Positions 12,918 through 24,505 of a stretch of 64,000 nt of DNA are shown here, in pieces (position 1 is the stretch's first letter; every line of letters starts with the position of its first letter). This stretch comes from Geosiphon pyriformis (lineage: Eukaryota > Glomeromycota > Glomeromycetes > Archaeosporales > Geosiphonaceae). The DNA lies in contig JAAOMT010000381.1 in assembly GCA_016748015.1 (NCBI GenBank), forward strand, positions 40,713 to 104,712, in the 5' to 3' direction. A model generated the notes under the pieces. The model was not told where the DNA came from. It searched no databases and worked only from the letters and a program-made list of their open reading frames with translations. The translations under genes were made by a program, and so were the position numbers.

Positions 12918-13641
12918 TATTACAGGTTGGAGTAACAAATTAATGAATAACAAGAGAAAACATGATTATAGAATGATAAAAAAAATCAAAAAGAATTTAA
13001 CTTCAAAGAGCAAATTAAATAAATATGAATTTAATATGTAAGATCAGTTTTATAAAATATCTTAGTCACTATACTTTTCAAAAAATAACTGGAAAATTTG
13101 AAGGTAAAGAAATAGTCTGTACTGTTAACAAATGATTAGTATAATTCTATGCTTTATGTTAACACTCTTAAAATTCAATATCAAGTATCAAATGTATTTT
13201 TTAGTCATGTTTTATTTAATAATTTTCCAATACTACAATTATATGTTTCAAGAAAAAAATAAGAAATAACCAACAAATAATTCTTTATCTTAAAATGTTC
13301 AGATACTTAAAAGTAGAAAAAGAGAAATTAGTGATAAAAGAAAGATTAAGATAAAAGTTGTTATTTTATTTTCTTGATTTCTAACATTTTTTTCTATAGC
13401 TAAAAAATTCATTGCTTATATAGCTATTAAAAATAGTCAATAATCAGGTCAATAACTAGATCAATGATCAAGTTAATGATCAAGTCAATAATCAGATCAA
13501 TAATTAGATCAATAATCAGATCAATGGTTAAATTATTGATCAAGTCAATAATCACTATCTAAAAATAAGATGGCTAATTATATGACATTAATAGCTTATA
13601 TATATAATAACTAATAAAAAGTATGAGTTTTAACTATAATA
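12918..13641 (-). repeat. 3' LTR of A2
   Basis: On the minus strand it starts TATTATAGTT and ends CCTGTAATA, corresponding to TGTTATGGTT...CATAACA in A1. It is 724 bp. It contains an expanded run of 12-bp repeats at 13436-13556. Confidence 0.8.
13436..13556 (-). repeat. 12-bp minisatellite inside the A2 3' LTR
   Basis: About ten imperfect copies of a unit close to ATCAGATCAATA / ATCAAGTCAATA. The same unit is present in different copy number in the other A-type LTRs. Confidence 0.75.
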
Positions 13642-13682
13642 TTATCTTTTTCAAAAAGATTAAGCTTTGGCAAAATTAAGCT

Positions 13683-14260
13683 ATTTATAAAATAATCTAT
13701 TTAAAGGGTTTTGTCTAATTCAAAGCTAACTAGTTTATTGAAATTTTTGGTAAATAAAGTATATAATATTTGAAGCAAAATGAGTTTTATATTCAAAAGA
13801 CCAAATCTTTGTATTAGAGTTTAGGTTCTTATAACAATAGTTAAAACTCTTGAAACATCTAATTATATAATGCCCAAAATTTCTGTCTGTATCTTTGAAG
13901 TTGTTTTTTTTATTAGTTTTATGTCCTTTATGATTTCACCAAGGTGATCATAGAGTTTTAATTGTTTTTTATATGACAAGTTTTTGTTTATAAGCAAAAT
14001 TTCTTGGAATGTATTTTCAATTGTGTTAAAAAGTAGGAATATAGCTGCTATTATACTTTTCAACAAATATTTATCTATTTTGTTACCAATTTTTTTTCTT
14101 CTGGTAGTGGTTTTTTTGAGTCTAATAACAGTATATGTTTTATTGTTATTAGTTATAGTGATCTGTTTTCTAATAATCAGAGTAGTATTTGAATAGTTTT
14201 TGATCTAATATTTATGGAGAGTATAGAAGACATTTTAAATGTTTTAATCCAGAAAATAAT
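13683..14260 (-). pseudogene. Conserved ORF after integrase in A2, unknown function
   Basis: The minus-strand frame with open stretch 13863-14066 contains AAIFLLFNTIENTFQEILL and YDHLGEIIKDIKLIKKTTSK, corresponding residue for residue to the A1 ORF at 56614-57255. It lies between integrase and the 3' LTR. It has Lys/Leu/Ile-rich segments that could be coiled coil. I recognise no known domain. Conservation of reading frame between two separate copies argues that it is, or was, a real gene product. Confidence 0.55.
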
Positions 14261-14279
14261 TATTCATGTCAATTAAAAA

Positions 14280-15713
14280 TACTTCTGTTTTAAGAATAGT
14301 GTATTTATTTATACTTGATTTTTGCTAATTATTTGAGTCAGTATTACCACAACAGACAACCAATTAGATCGTTTATAATATTTCTTGAGTTATGTATCAT
14401 AAACAGAACAATTATTGAAAATTGTTCTGGATTGATTTTAAAGAATATAAAAACCATTGTTCAAAACTTTGTTGACTAAAAAAGGTCTTTTTTACTGGCT
14501 AGAGAATTTATTACAATAAAAATTGTCTTTGTTTGAACAGTATTCCAATACTAAATTACCAATACTTAAGAAAAGTGTTTTATAAGTTTTTTTTTTCTTA
14601 AGCTTTTCTTGGAACTGTTTTATCTTTTCAAAAGCAATTATTTGTGCTTTTACTAAGGAATCAAGAATGATACCAAGTCTTTTTTACAAAATGTTTTTAT
14701 AATTTTCTATTGTGATTTCTTTAAAAATATTGTTTTAATATCAGTTTTTATTGGTAGTGTTGCCATGTGTTTATAGAGCAGATAAAAAAATTTATAACTT
14801 GTTATGTTATGATTCACAGTTCTATAAGCAAACAAAACTGAAAACAGTACTTTGTCTCATAAGTTTGTTTTTTTATTGGTTTTGGCTAAGGTTTTACATA
14901 AAATTTTATTGAAATATTCTATTAGACTATTTGTTTGAAAGTGGTAAAGAAAAAAAAGTTTATAACATATTTCCATTTTTTTACAAAGTTCTTCAACTAG
15001 TATACTGAGAAAAGCTTTTTTTCTATCAGATAAAAGTTTTTTGGGGCAGCCATAATGGCAGATAATATCTTAATAAATGAAGTTAGTTATTGAGACTGCT
15101 GTTTGGTCTGAAATGATTCTTGCTTCTACTTACTTTGTAAGATAATTGGTAGCTGCAATAATGTATCTATTGCCATCAAAAGTTATTGTTAAGAGTCTAA
15201 CAACATCTATACAAATTCTGTCAAATGATTGGCCAACAAAGATTGGATAAATATTTTTCTTCTGGTTGGGTTTTTCTCTTCTTTGACAAGTGTTACAGAT
15301 TTTAATGTACTTAGCAATGTTTTTTTCTAAGATAGACCAATAATAGTAAGCTAAAGTTTTCTGAATTGTTTTTGTTTTTCCAAAGTGTTCAGCTAATGAA
15401 TCAGTGTGCATGTTGTAGATCACAATTTTTTTTTCTTTAAATTTAATGACTTTTTGGAAGTGATTAGATTCTTTTCTATTTCTTTTGTAAAATTGGTTCT
15501 AGTGAATTAAATAGAAATTTGATTGTTTGCACAAATGTTCTTTTTGCTGTTAAGTGTATTCTGGTGAATATTGTTTTTTACCCAAAAATTTCATTAAGGC
15601 AGAATAATTGTTCAAATCTATTATTGTGTTTGTTTATAAGAGTATTACTAATAATTAAGTTGGTTTGGTTGAGAAGTTGTATTATTACTGAATAGTAAGT
15701 CTAAAGAAAGCAT
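14280..15713 (-). pseudogene. Integrase of A2
   Basis: Minus-strand integrase. The open stretch 15130-15423 begins MIYNMHTDSLAEHFGKTKTI and carries the HHCC zinc-binding N-terminus (His at AEHF, ICNTCQRR), followed by the start of the catalytic core (RICIDVVRLL, first Asp kept). The remaining core and C-terminal part run left to about 14280 with several stops. The upstream RNase H part was separated by element C, which entered at 15713. Confidence 0.7.
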
Positions 15714-16664
15714 TGTTACTAGTAGAATTTTAGTCATTAATTAGCATGAATTTATCTTCATAATTTTTATTATTAATTAGCATATACTATTATCATTTCA
15801 ATTATTACTTATTATTTAACTAAATTATCAAATATCATCATTTAATTAATAACCCAATTTGTACTATAGAAATTAAGATAATCAATATTCTGAACCATTT
15901 AATATAATCAAAATTCATAAAAATTGGCCGAAATAATTAATAATTTGTAGAAATAACTTGTAATTTGCCAAAATATATCTTTAGTTTGCCAAAATTAAAG
16001 CAAAGAGAAAAGTGCAAGTTCAAAGACTAGTACTATAACAAATTATATAAAAAAAAAGCTTCTCTTTTCAAAAAAATGTATCTTCTTATAGTATTTTATC
16101 ATAGTATCTTACTTTAAATATCTTAATTAGAACAAATCACTTTTTATACATCTTAAATAAAAATTAAATATTCGAAAACCAAATTCTTTGATTATTGCAT
16201 TTGAAATTTCCTTAACACAACTAATATTTTGAAATTGATTAGCTACTAACTTTAGTAATCTGTTAATAATTTCAGACCTGAATAGAAAATGTTTCCTTTA
16301 ACACAATTCTATTTCTTTTACATTTTTTTTATTTTCTTTTACTTTTTATTATAATCATTAGAGTAGTCTACAGACAAAATTTTTATAGAAAAGTTGATTT
16401 TTACAGCAAAGTAACTACACATTTTAGTGAGCTTCTAGATAAGCAATTTTTGAGAAAGAGTTGACATTTACTACAATATAACTACACAAAACAACTGGCA
16501 TAAAATTGACCATTTTATTTATAAAACCAGCAGTTCAAATTATAGAAGATAATTTGAAGATAAATTCAGTTATTAGAGGTTTAACAGCTTTCAAAAAATG
16601 TGAAATTAGCAACAAACAGACATTAAAAACACTCAAGAAAAGATACCAAAAATCTTTGGTAATA
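15714..16664 (+). repeat. 5' LTR of C
   Basis: It starts TGTTACTAGTAG and ends TTTGGTAATA (951 bp). It pairs with 24506-25477 throughout, including the TTGGCCGAAAT and TAGTTTGCCAAAAT blocks. Confidence 0.85.
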
Positions 16665-16666
16665 TT

Positions 16667-16682
16667 TGGTGCTCTTCTACAG
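16667..16682 (+). promoter_or_regulatory. Primer-binding site of C
   Basis: TGGTGCTCTTCTACAG two bases after the LTR end. TGG would pair with a tRNA CCA end. The tRNA is not identified. Confidence 0.6.
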
Positions 16683-16736
16683 AAATAATATAGCAATAAC
16701 AACTTTAAAATAGCGACCACACTAGACACAACAACT

Positions 16737-18170
16737 CTAGAATATTATTAGTTAATTTACACTCACTGTAAACAAAGATTCAATATCCAAAACGGAATTG
16801 AAATTTTCAAGAAATCATTATACCAACATATTAAAAACTGTATTAACAATTATCTTTTTGGAAATTACAATATTTCAAAAGTTAGAAACAACCTCTATAA
16901 TAATTTATTACATTATTCACAAATGAAAACTGAAGCTCTTAACAGTGAAACACTTGCCATCTACTTCTAAGAACTTAATTTTAATATTATTTAGTATTGC
17001 GAAAAAAAATATTCAGTACAATTTAAATACTCTGTTGACTTTAAATCAGAACCAGAAAACAGCAACAACAGAAAACAAAAAAAGAAACTTTGAATTATCT
17101 ATACAACTTACAACATACCAAAAACAACTGCTAAATACTTACAAATACTTAAACAAGGAACCAGTATTAAATTACCACTTTCTATTATACTATTTCCAAT
17201 TTTGCTTGCTTAATCACAAACACCAAATTTACTACTTATCTGTTTCTTAAGACCAGAAGATTTTCAGTTACCTAAAAGTTCTATTCAACAGCAAAAACTA
17301 ATATTAACTAGCATTAATCTTCTTAATTACTTACAGGAAAACAAAAATAATTATTCAGAGAACTTAGAAAGTAAAAAAACTGAATCAAAATAAGAAGAAA
17401 CTACAGAAAACAAAGAAGAAATAACAACTGCTTATATTGCAAAAATTCCAAAATTTATTAGTGAAAATAATAATACTAGCCCTCAAGAATGGCTTAATAA
17501 AGTCCAGAAAGCAGGAGATGTAAATGAATGAAATATAGCAAGAATGCTCAAAGCAATCTTATACTTTCTTTAAGGAACTGCAGAAAAATGGTTTGAAAAC
17601 TTAAAAAAACTATTTGAAAACTGGCAAGCATTCAAAAATGTTTTTTTACAACAATTTATTAACAACTCTTCGAAATTGCTTTCACAATATTAAGCAAAAA
17701 ACATCTGAAACTGTTATGACCTATTTTAGAAGATTCAATAAACTTCTTAGACAAATTTGACAATTGGAAACCAATGATTACTATTTTAATGCCCAGATTT
17801 TAGATCAGTTTATAGCAGGATTAAAAAACAAATTGATTAAGAAAGTTTGTTCACATGTCCCAACAGACTTAGCAACAGCTATTAAATATGCAAAAAACTA
17901 TGAAATAGCAATAAAAAAAGCAAACTATACCAAACTTATGAATCTTGCTATTGAAAAAACCAGCTTAGCAGCTGAAGAGAAAATTAACCAACTCACAAAA
18001 AAAGTTGAAAACTATTTTACCAATTAACAACAACAGCAACAACTATAAAGATATTAGCCACTTCAATGACACAATCAAAACAATTACTCTTTATTATCTA
18101 ACAATTAACTACAAAGCTATTATTATTGTGAAATTTTAGGACTTTAGAAATAAGATTGTAGAAAGATGCA
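16737..18170 (+). pseudogene. Gag of C
   Basis: Gag polyprotein remnant. Readable in order: LEYY, stop, LIYTHCKQRFNIQN near the N-terminus (16737 on); an acidic/Gln-rich region around 17340-17430; the capsid-like core TSPQEWLNKVQKAGDVNEW...TAEKWFENLKK (17480-17620); YFNAQILDQFIAGLKNKLIK (17783 on); and the linker ending VENYFTN at 18027. After a Gln-rich stop-containing patch, a decayed CCHC knuckle (YYYCEILGL..K.DCRK) lies at about 18112-18160. A frameshift near 17660-17760 and several CAA-to-TAA-type stops break the frame. The product would assemble the particle. Confidence 0.75.
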
Positions 18171-18599
18171 AAGAGACCAACAAAACAAGAATAATTAATC
18201 TTATCTTTAACCTCAACAAGCTTATTATCAATCTCTATTACTACCACCTGCTTATTATTTTTTAAGACCCCAACAGTAAAACAATTACTATTAGTCTGCT
18301 TCATAGCAATAATACCAACAACTTCTGCCAACACCACAGTACTAGCAATTACTCTTCCAGTCTAATAATATTAAATATTTGCAAAAAAAGTAGAACAACA
18401 AAACCAAGTTATATCTCAAAACCGTTTTTTAACAAACAACAACAGATTCAATTCAAACAACTAATTAGTTTCTCAAAATTTGATTCAAAGATTCAATCAC
18501 TATTATATCCAGCCAAGTTACTTAACCATGCCTGAAAAACAGGATTTTTAACAAACTGTACTTTCTAAAGATAAAGCTACAGCACCAAGATCAAACTCT

Positions 18600-18980
18600 T
18601 CCAACAATACTATTTTACCAGCCCAAATTGCTCAAAATGCCAATCTCTCATATATATTTCCATTTAAATTTGAAGCCAATAAAACACTATTTTTGTTTAG
18701 CAATACAGCAGTCAATAAACAAAAAGCAATCATTGCTATATATACTAAAGCTAAAGTAAAAGAAAAACAAATCCACTTAATTCTAAACAGTAGATCTGTT
18801 AAAAGTATTATCACTTATCAATTAATGCAACAGCTTAGAAAAAATGTTGACAGACCAGCTTAAACTGTAATTGTTACAACTGATAGAATGAAAAAAACTC
18901 TAGTAAAAGAAATTGACAACTTTTCATTTATTATTAATGGAATTACCATTCTAGTTAAAATTTTAGTCATAAATACACTT
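18600..18980 (+). pseudogene. Retropepsin domain of C, active site lost
   Basis: The aspartic protease that would cut gag-pol. IYTKAKVKEKQIHLILNSRS (18738-18797) occupies the place of the hydrophobic-Asp-Ser-Gly active-site loop, and SIITYQLMQQL follows. The catalytic Asp reads Asn and the Gly reads Arg, both explained by G-to-A changes. Downstream, IDNFSFIINGITILVKILVI forms the next strands. This copy cannot be an active protease. Confidence 0.7.
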
Positions 18981-20070
18981 TAATATTAAGTTCTTATCAG
19001 AAATAATTGGCTTCTTAAGGCCAATGTAAATTTAAATTAAAAAACTCAGAAATTAAAGATTTTATATCAAAGACAATACATTAGAGTACCTGTTACCTAT
19101 GGTATTTTTTATAAAAAATCTAAAAAAGCCTTAGTATTCAAATTTGAAAAAGAAAAAAAACTACCAATTACTGAAACCTTTATGGCTCTTAGATTACTAT
19201 CTAATTGGACTGAGAAAACAGAACAAAAAATTTTTGAAGAAATCAGAAGATAGAATGTAATTAGATATTCTATATTAGAACCAAGGAAACAACCATTTTA
19301 TATTCCACTCAAATACAAAGATTACAACAAGAGACTTTTATCAATGAGAGCATATATTTTCCCAGAAGAGAAATATAAAATTCATATTTGTTATTACTAT
19401 AAAGCATGTCATAGAGAACAATTTGAATATTTCAAATAAAATAAAAAATAAGACAACATTTCTTGTTTCACATGTAAAGACATGCAACCAAAAAATTGCA
19501 ACTGAATTGATGTTGCAATAAAAAGAGGAGTATGTAATTAAATTTGCCAATATGTCTTATCAATTTCGAGAAAAGTTAGAAGAGGAACACCATTTGATGC
19601 AGCATACAACAGTGCTCTCAACAAACTCTATCACTACTCTTATAATGCTAAAATAATCTTTAATTTAACAATGACTTTAATCAATAGAGCTATACAGAAA
19701 GATGTTTGTCAAATAAAAGAAGCTGAATACATTGAATACATAATAGAATTAGCTAGATTCAACTATGAAAATAAAGTAGAAACATACCACCAAATTACAA
19801 GCCACACTTATCTAATCCAAAAAGCTCAAATTTAATAATTAAAACAAATAAACATTCAATTATATGAAGAATGTATCATGTTTTGTGATAATAAATAGTG
19901 TTCAGAATGTTATGCCCTTAGCATTCTCTTATCCAACAAAAATAACCAGAAGAAAATTAAGTTTGGAAAACTTGAGCCAAAAGAAAAAATTGCAACAACT
20001 TTAATCTATCTTATTGAAAATTAACCAGCCTTATAACTCAAATATTTTAACAACAATGGTCAAGAAATTA
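18981..20070 (+). pseudogene. Long Cys-containing linker between protease and dUTPase in C
   Basis: About 360 codons with no domain I can name. Readable blocks include LPITETFMALRLLSNWTE, FPEEKYKIHICYYYKACH (19360 on), ISCFTCKDMQPKNC (19457 on), VRRGTPFDAAYNSALNKLYH (19572 on), and a second Cys cluster YEECIMFCDNK, stop, CSECYAL (19862-19920; C-x3-C-x4-C-x2-C). The clusters suggest zinc binding. Matching text occurs in D (about 44600-44760, minus), so it belongs to the family and is not a local insertion. Confidence 0.5.
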
Positions 20071-20074
20071 AGCC

Positions 20075-20480
20075 AGAAAAAGCTCATGATATGGATGTTA
20101 GATATAATCTATAATACCCAGGAAAAGATACTTTGGTTTTTCAACCAAAATCTTTAACAAAAATCAATCTAAAAATTGCTCTCAAAATTTTACCAGGAGC
20201 AATAGTTTAAATTGCTTCTTGATCATCCTTAGCCAGCAAAAGAATCAACATCAGAGAAGAAGTTATAAATGCAGAATACACTGGAAACATGACCATTATG
20301 CTACAAAATGAAACTAAAAACCATTCAGAATAGAACATGCTGAAAAAATTGTCCAAGCAATTTATTTACTCTTAATTAACATTTCAGAGTTACAATCAGT
20401 TAATAACAGAAAACAATTAGGCAAAAGTGAAAGAAGAATACAAGATTTTGGTTCAACTGAACGATTTACAGTTCCAGTAA
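20075..20480 (+). pseudogene. dUTPase-like domain in the C polyprotein
   Basis: It hydrolyses dUTP to dUMP and pyrophosphate in active members of the family. All five dUTPase motifs are visible in the right order. Motif 1: MDVRYNL, stop, YPGKD (20092 on). Motif 2: PGAIV, stop, IAS, stop, SSLASKRINI (20185-20255), equivalent to RSSLA-K-GI. Motif 3: EEVINAEYTGNMTIMLQN, equivalent to GGVIDAGYTG. Motif 4: shifted-frame IEHAEKIVQAIYL (20322-20372), equivalent to KIAQ. Motif 5: RIQDFGSTER (20434-20463), equivalent to G-FGSTGR. The motif-3 Asp reads Asn and Gly residues read Glu, so this copy is inactive. Its position between protease and RT makes it part of pol. It corresponds to similar domains in D and E. 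Confidence 0.8.
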
Positions 20481-21600
20481 ATATAGCTCTTAATACACAG
20501 AATGAATTTTACCAGATTCTTTAACTTCTCCAACCAATTACCATTTTTTCTTTTGGAGAACATTACGAAATTTACACTTGCTCAAAATTCACTACTACTC
20601 AACAAATCTTTGAATTCAATAAACAAATTTGTTTAAAGCATAAAATCTCAATCTTAAATGTTTATATTCTCAAAAAAATGAAAAAATTTTGAGTTAAATT
20701 TTACAACCCCAACAATTATCTTATTGTTTTATTAAATAAATTAGAAATTGGAATCATATATAGCAACATCTTCCAAGATAAAAACTTTCAAATTGTTTCT
20801 AATTTTATTGAAATTATAAGATATATCTTACTTCCCAACCCAAACATTATTTCTACTACTGAAAACTACCACCTTGTGAAAGAAAAACTCTTTCAAATCA
20901 ACATGGGTCTCTTAGAACTTTAATAACAAAGACAATTGAAACAGCTAATAGCTGAATTTGCTAATATATTTGCAAAAGACAACAATGTTTTGAAAAAAAC
21001 TGATATTGTTTAACATCAAATTCACACAGAAGATGTTCTACTAAAATAATAACAAGTCTATTAAGTTTTATTTGCTAGTTACCAATTTATTAGAGAAGAA
21101 GTTTAAAGAATGCTCAATAATAGATTGATCCAATTATCAAAAAGTCTATGGGCTTTATTAGTAGTTCTTGTTAAAAAGAAAAATAGAAAAATCAAATTTT
21201 GTGTTGATTATTGACAATTGAATAGTGTCACAATTAGAGATGCTTATCCTTTTTTAAGAATTAATAACATATTAGATGTTCTAAAAAAAGCCAAGTTTTT
21301 TTCAACTCTAGACTTGGAAAGTAGATACTAGTAAATTGAAATAAACCCAAAAGATTGTTTCTAAACAGCATTTATTATTCAAGAAAGAAACTATGAATTC
21401 AATGTTATGTTTTTTGGACTCTGTAATACACCAGCAACATTCCAGCAACTTATAGATGTTGTATATAAAAAACTTTTATGGCAATTAGTAATTGTCTATC
21501 TTGATAACACTAATGTGTACTTACCAAGCTTTAAAGCTCATCTCATTTACCTGCAAAAAGTTTTTTAATGATTATGGAAAACAGAATTAAAATTAAACAT
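20481..21600 (+). pseudogene. Reverse transcriptase of C
   Basis: A connecting region (ISPFGE-like, YEIYTC, FEFNKQICLKHKISI) leads to the RT. Palm and fingers are readable: LWALLVVLVKKK (21149 on), IKFCVDY, stop, QLNSVTIRDAYPF (21193 on), FFSTLDLESRY (21297 on), TAFIIQERNYEFNVMFFGLC and TPATFQQLIDVVYKKL. The catalytic box reads VIVYLDNTNVYL (21487-21522), YLDD with the second Asp changed to Asn. Stops replace Trp and Gln codons. It would copy element RNA to DNA, but this copy cannot. Confidence 0.8.
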
Positions 21601-22330
21601 TGAAAAGCATTACTTTAGAAAAACAAGCTTAATTTTTCTGGACACTTTGTTAGCAAAGATAAAGTCAAACCAAATCTTGAAACAATCAGTGCTATTAAAA
21701 ATTTTCAAACTTCCAAAAATATCACAAAGCTATGAAAATTTGTAGAATTAACTTTCTATTATTGGAAATTCATAAAAAAATTCTTAGAGATTGCCAAACC
21801 ACTCAACTATCTTACCAACAAAAACATGCCATATTAGTGGACTAAAAAACAGCAAAAAGCTTTTAAAATTCTTAAAACAAAATTGACAACAGCTCCAGTT
21901 CTTGCTTACTCAAACTTTAACAACTGATTCCAGTTAGCCACTGATGCTTTACACACAGCTTTTGGTGCCATTTTATTACAATTAGATGATAATAACAATA
22001 AATAAGTAATTGTTTATGCTAGTAGAATACTTAAACCAACAAAACTCAAATATAACTCAACTGAATTAGAAGTCACCACAGTTATTTGGGCTCTCAAACA
22101 TTTTCAACAATACTTGAAAAATGGAAAAGAATTTGATATCATAACTGACAATATTGGTCTTAAATGACTTAGTAAAAAAAAACAGAACAAAGTACCAAAC
22201 AGTTTTGATGAAATGATTTTCTAGCAGACTACAAATATATTATATATTACAAACCAGAAAAACTACACACCAAAATTGATAGTCTTTCAAGAATAAGACA
22301 AGATTAATATTAACAACAAAACCACCACAA
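21601..22330 (+). pseudogene. RT thumb and RNase H of C
   Basis: Thumb/connection text (KLNIEKHYFRKTS, WKFIKKFLEIAKPLNYLTN) leads to RNase H: QLATDALHTAFGAILLQLDD (21932-21990), with Asp where the first catalytic Asp is expected, then YASRILKPTKLKYNSTELE (22017-22070). A later block contains DIITDNIGLK. Frame changes occur near 21590-21640 and 22200. It degrades the RNA strand during reverse transcription. Confidence 0.65.
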
Positions 22331-22554
22331 CTTACTAAATCTATCAACAAAAATAACCAAACAATAATGGATTCCAGAAACTACAACAACATCAAAAAAT
22401 ATTTGAAAACTCTTACTATGCAAGAAAATTGGTCTCCAAGTGAAAAACATTAATTATAATACCAATCAAATAATATTTTATATATTACAACAAAATTTAT
22501 TATAAAAATTACAGAAATTCAAACTAACCACTTAGATTAATACAAAAAAATAAA

Positions 22555-23690
22555 AAAGAAACAATTTTATATGTATACAGATCCTTTTTTAGCATACTTA
22601 AGAAGAGATAAAACAATTCAAAAAATTTTTGAACAATATTTTTGGCTCCACATACAAAAAAACATTTGACAATATGTAAAATTTTGTAATAATTGTCAAA
22701 AAAGAGAAAGAATTTACTCCACAGAACCTTTAAATCTAATTAAAGTTAAACAACTTTTTGACAAAGTTGAAATTAATTTAGTTAGACCATTACCTATCAC
22801 AACCCAAAAAAATTTTTATATTGCAGTTGCAATAGATTATTTTACCAAATAGCCTAAAGCTAAAGCCATCTAAAGAGCAAATACAAAATCAGTAGCAAAT
22901 TTTATCTATAAAGACATTATTTGTAGACATAAATGCCCAATTAAACTTTTATCTGATCAAAAAACACATTTTGTAAACAACTTAATACAAAAAATTTGTG
23001 AATAATTTAATGTCAAAAGATCTCTATTATTATCTTATTATCTCCAAACAAATAGACTTATAAAACATTTTAACAGAACATTGTATGAATCTTTAGCCAA
23101 AGTCTTAACTAATTTTAAACAAGAATAGAATATATTTATTCCATTAATGTTACTGTCTACAAAACACTAAAACAAGATACTATGAAGCACATACTATTTG
23201 ATTTTACTTATAAAAGGACAGCAATATTACCAATTAATTTCATAATAGAAACATATCCAGTACAACCAATCAATGAAGAAAATTTTCAAGAAATACTTTA
23301 AAGAAGAGTCTACACTCTTTTTAGTACACTGGAAGAAAAAGAACAAATAGTAGCCACTTATATTAAACACTTTCAAGCTCAACAAAAAGAAAGACATAAT
23401 AACAAATTGCCATCAGTTATCAATAAATTTAAAGTTGGAAATAAAGTTTTCTTACATAGAACTAAGGCTGAAAAACAATAAAATAGGAAATTTGAACATA
23501 AATAGAATGGATCATTTTATATTCATAAAATTCTAGGCAATAGATTATATAAATTAAAACTAAAGGACAAAGTATTAGCAAAAGTTGCACATAAAGATTG
23601 ATTAAAACACTATTATTCCAGAAACAATCTTGAACTATTAATTTCACAAATTGGTACACATTTCCTTTTAATTAATCCTGAAGATATTCT
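22555..23690 (+). pseudogene. Integrase of C
   Basis: N-terminal zinc region: MYTDPFLAYLRRDKTIQKIF then VKFCNNCQKRER (Cys pair at about 22685-22699). The usual His of AEH reads Tyr in LAYL. Core: KVEINLVRPLPITT, with Asn for the first catalytic Asp; LLSDQKTHFVNN (second Asp kept, 22950 on); and NRLIKHFNRTLYES (23050 on), with Lys where the catalytic Glu of the -ERFN- block belongs. The C-terminal part around KLEIKFSYIEL is recognisable. All losses are G-to-A type. It would insert the element DNA. Confidence 0.75.
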
Positions 23691-24492
23691 TCGAAATTTA
23701 GAACCAATAGTTATAATAAAACAACAACCAAACTTGAATAATTAATTTAAAATTTTATAATTATCCCTTTAAAATACACAAAAATATAAAACAAAAATAG
23801 TAAATAATTACAAAAAACACTCAAAACCAAAAAAATAAAATAAAATAAAATAAAAAATAAATCTTATACCCAAAAATAAATTTTCTTATTCTTTTTCAAA
23901 ATTTTATTAGTAATTATTTTTATCATAATTATTTCTCAAAATATTTAACAAATATTCCAAAAATTAATGTTAGTCTTGAAAACATTTTCTGACTTATCAA
24001 TAATGATTAATAGAAGTCAAATTAATTATATCCAAAAAAAACCACAACACTAGTAGTAAATAATTCTCAAAATTATTATTCTTATAGAAGAAAAACAAGA
24101 AGACACTCTGGAAATTAATTATTAAAACTTTTAAAGCAAGCATTAAAAGAAAATTTTTTATTGGAAAAACACTTTATGAATGAAAACTAAAATTTACAAC
24201 AACAAATCTCACTTCTAAAACTATACAAAAACAAATTCACAATGAATTCAAAACAGCAGCTAGACCAACAAACATTTGCTACAAACTTAGAGCAGCATTT
24301 AGACTCTATAATTTATTCAATACTTGTGAAAACGTCTTACAAAATCTAATACTTCATCCAATAAAGATTCAATACATTGGAAAGTTCACAGAACTGAAAT
24401 TTCAACAATTTTCAGACCAGATTACTTCAATTATCTTAGACCACTATTTTAATATTACAGATAGTGCTTGGACTTTGAAAAAGCTCAGTCTT
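23691..24492 (+). other. Post-integrase region of C, possible small ORF
   Basis: The first half is low-complexity A/T (including a taaaa-type repeat at 23836-23860). From about 24148 to 24500 two overlapping frames are open. One reads LEKHFMNEN, stop, NLQQQISLLKLYK..; the other runs from 24191 to 24523 through KTAARPTNICYKLRAAFRLY and KIQYIGKFTELKFQQF. I recognise neither, and only one is likely to have been coding. Confidence 0.35.
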
Positions 24493-24505
24493 GAGAAGAA
24501 AATTA
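24493..24505 (+). promoter_or_regulatory. Polypurine tract of C
   Basis: GAGAAGAAAATTA directly before the 3' LTR start TGTTATC. It is the expected primer for second-strand synthesis. Confidence 0.6.

Noticed and set aside
13436-13556. CRISPR array
   Set aside because: The repeats are contiguous 12-bp units without spacers, inside an LTR, in a eukaryote.
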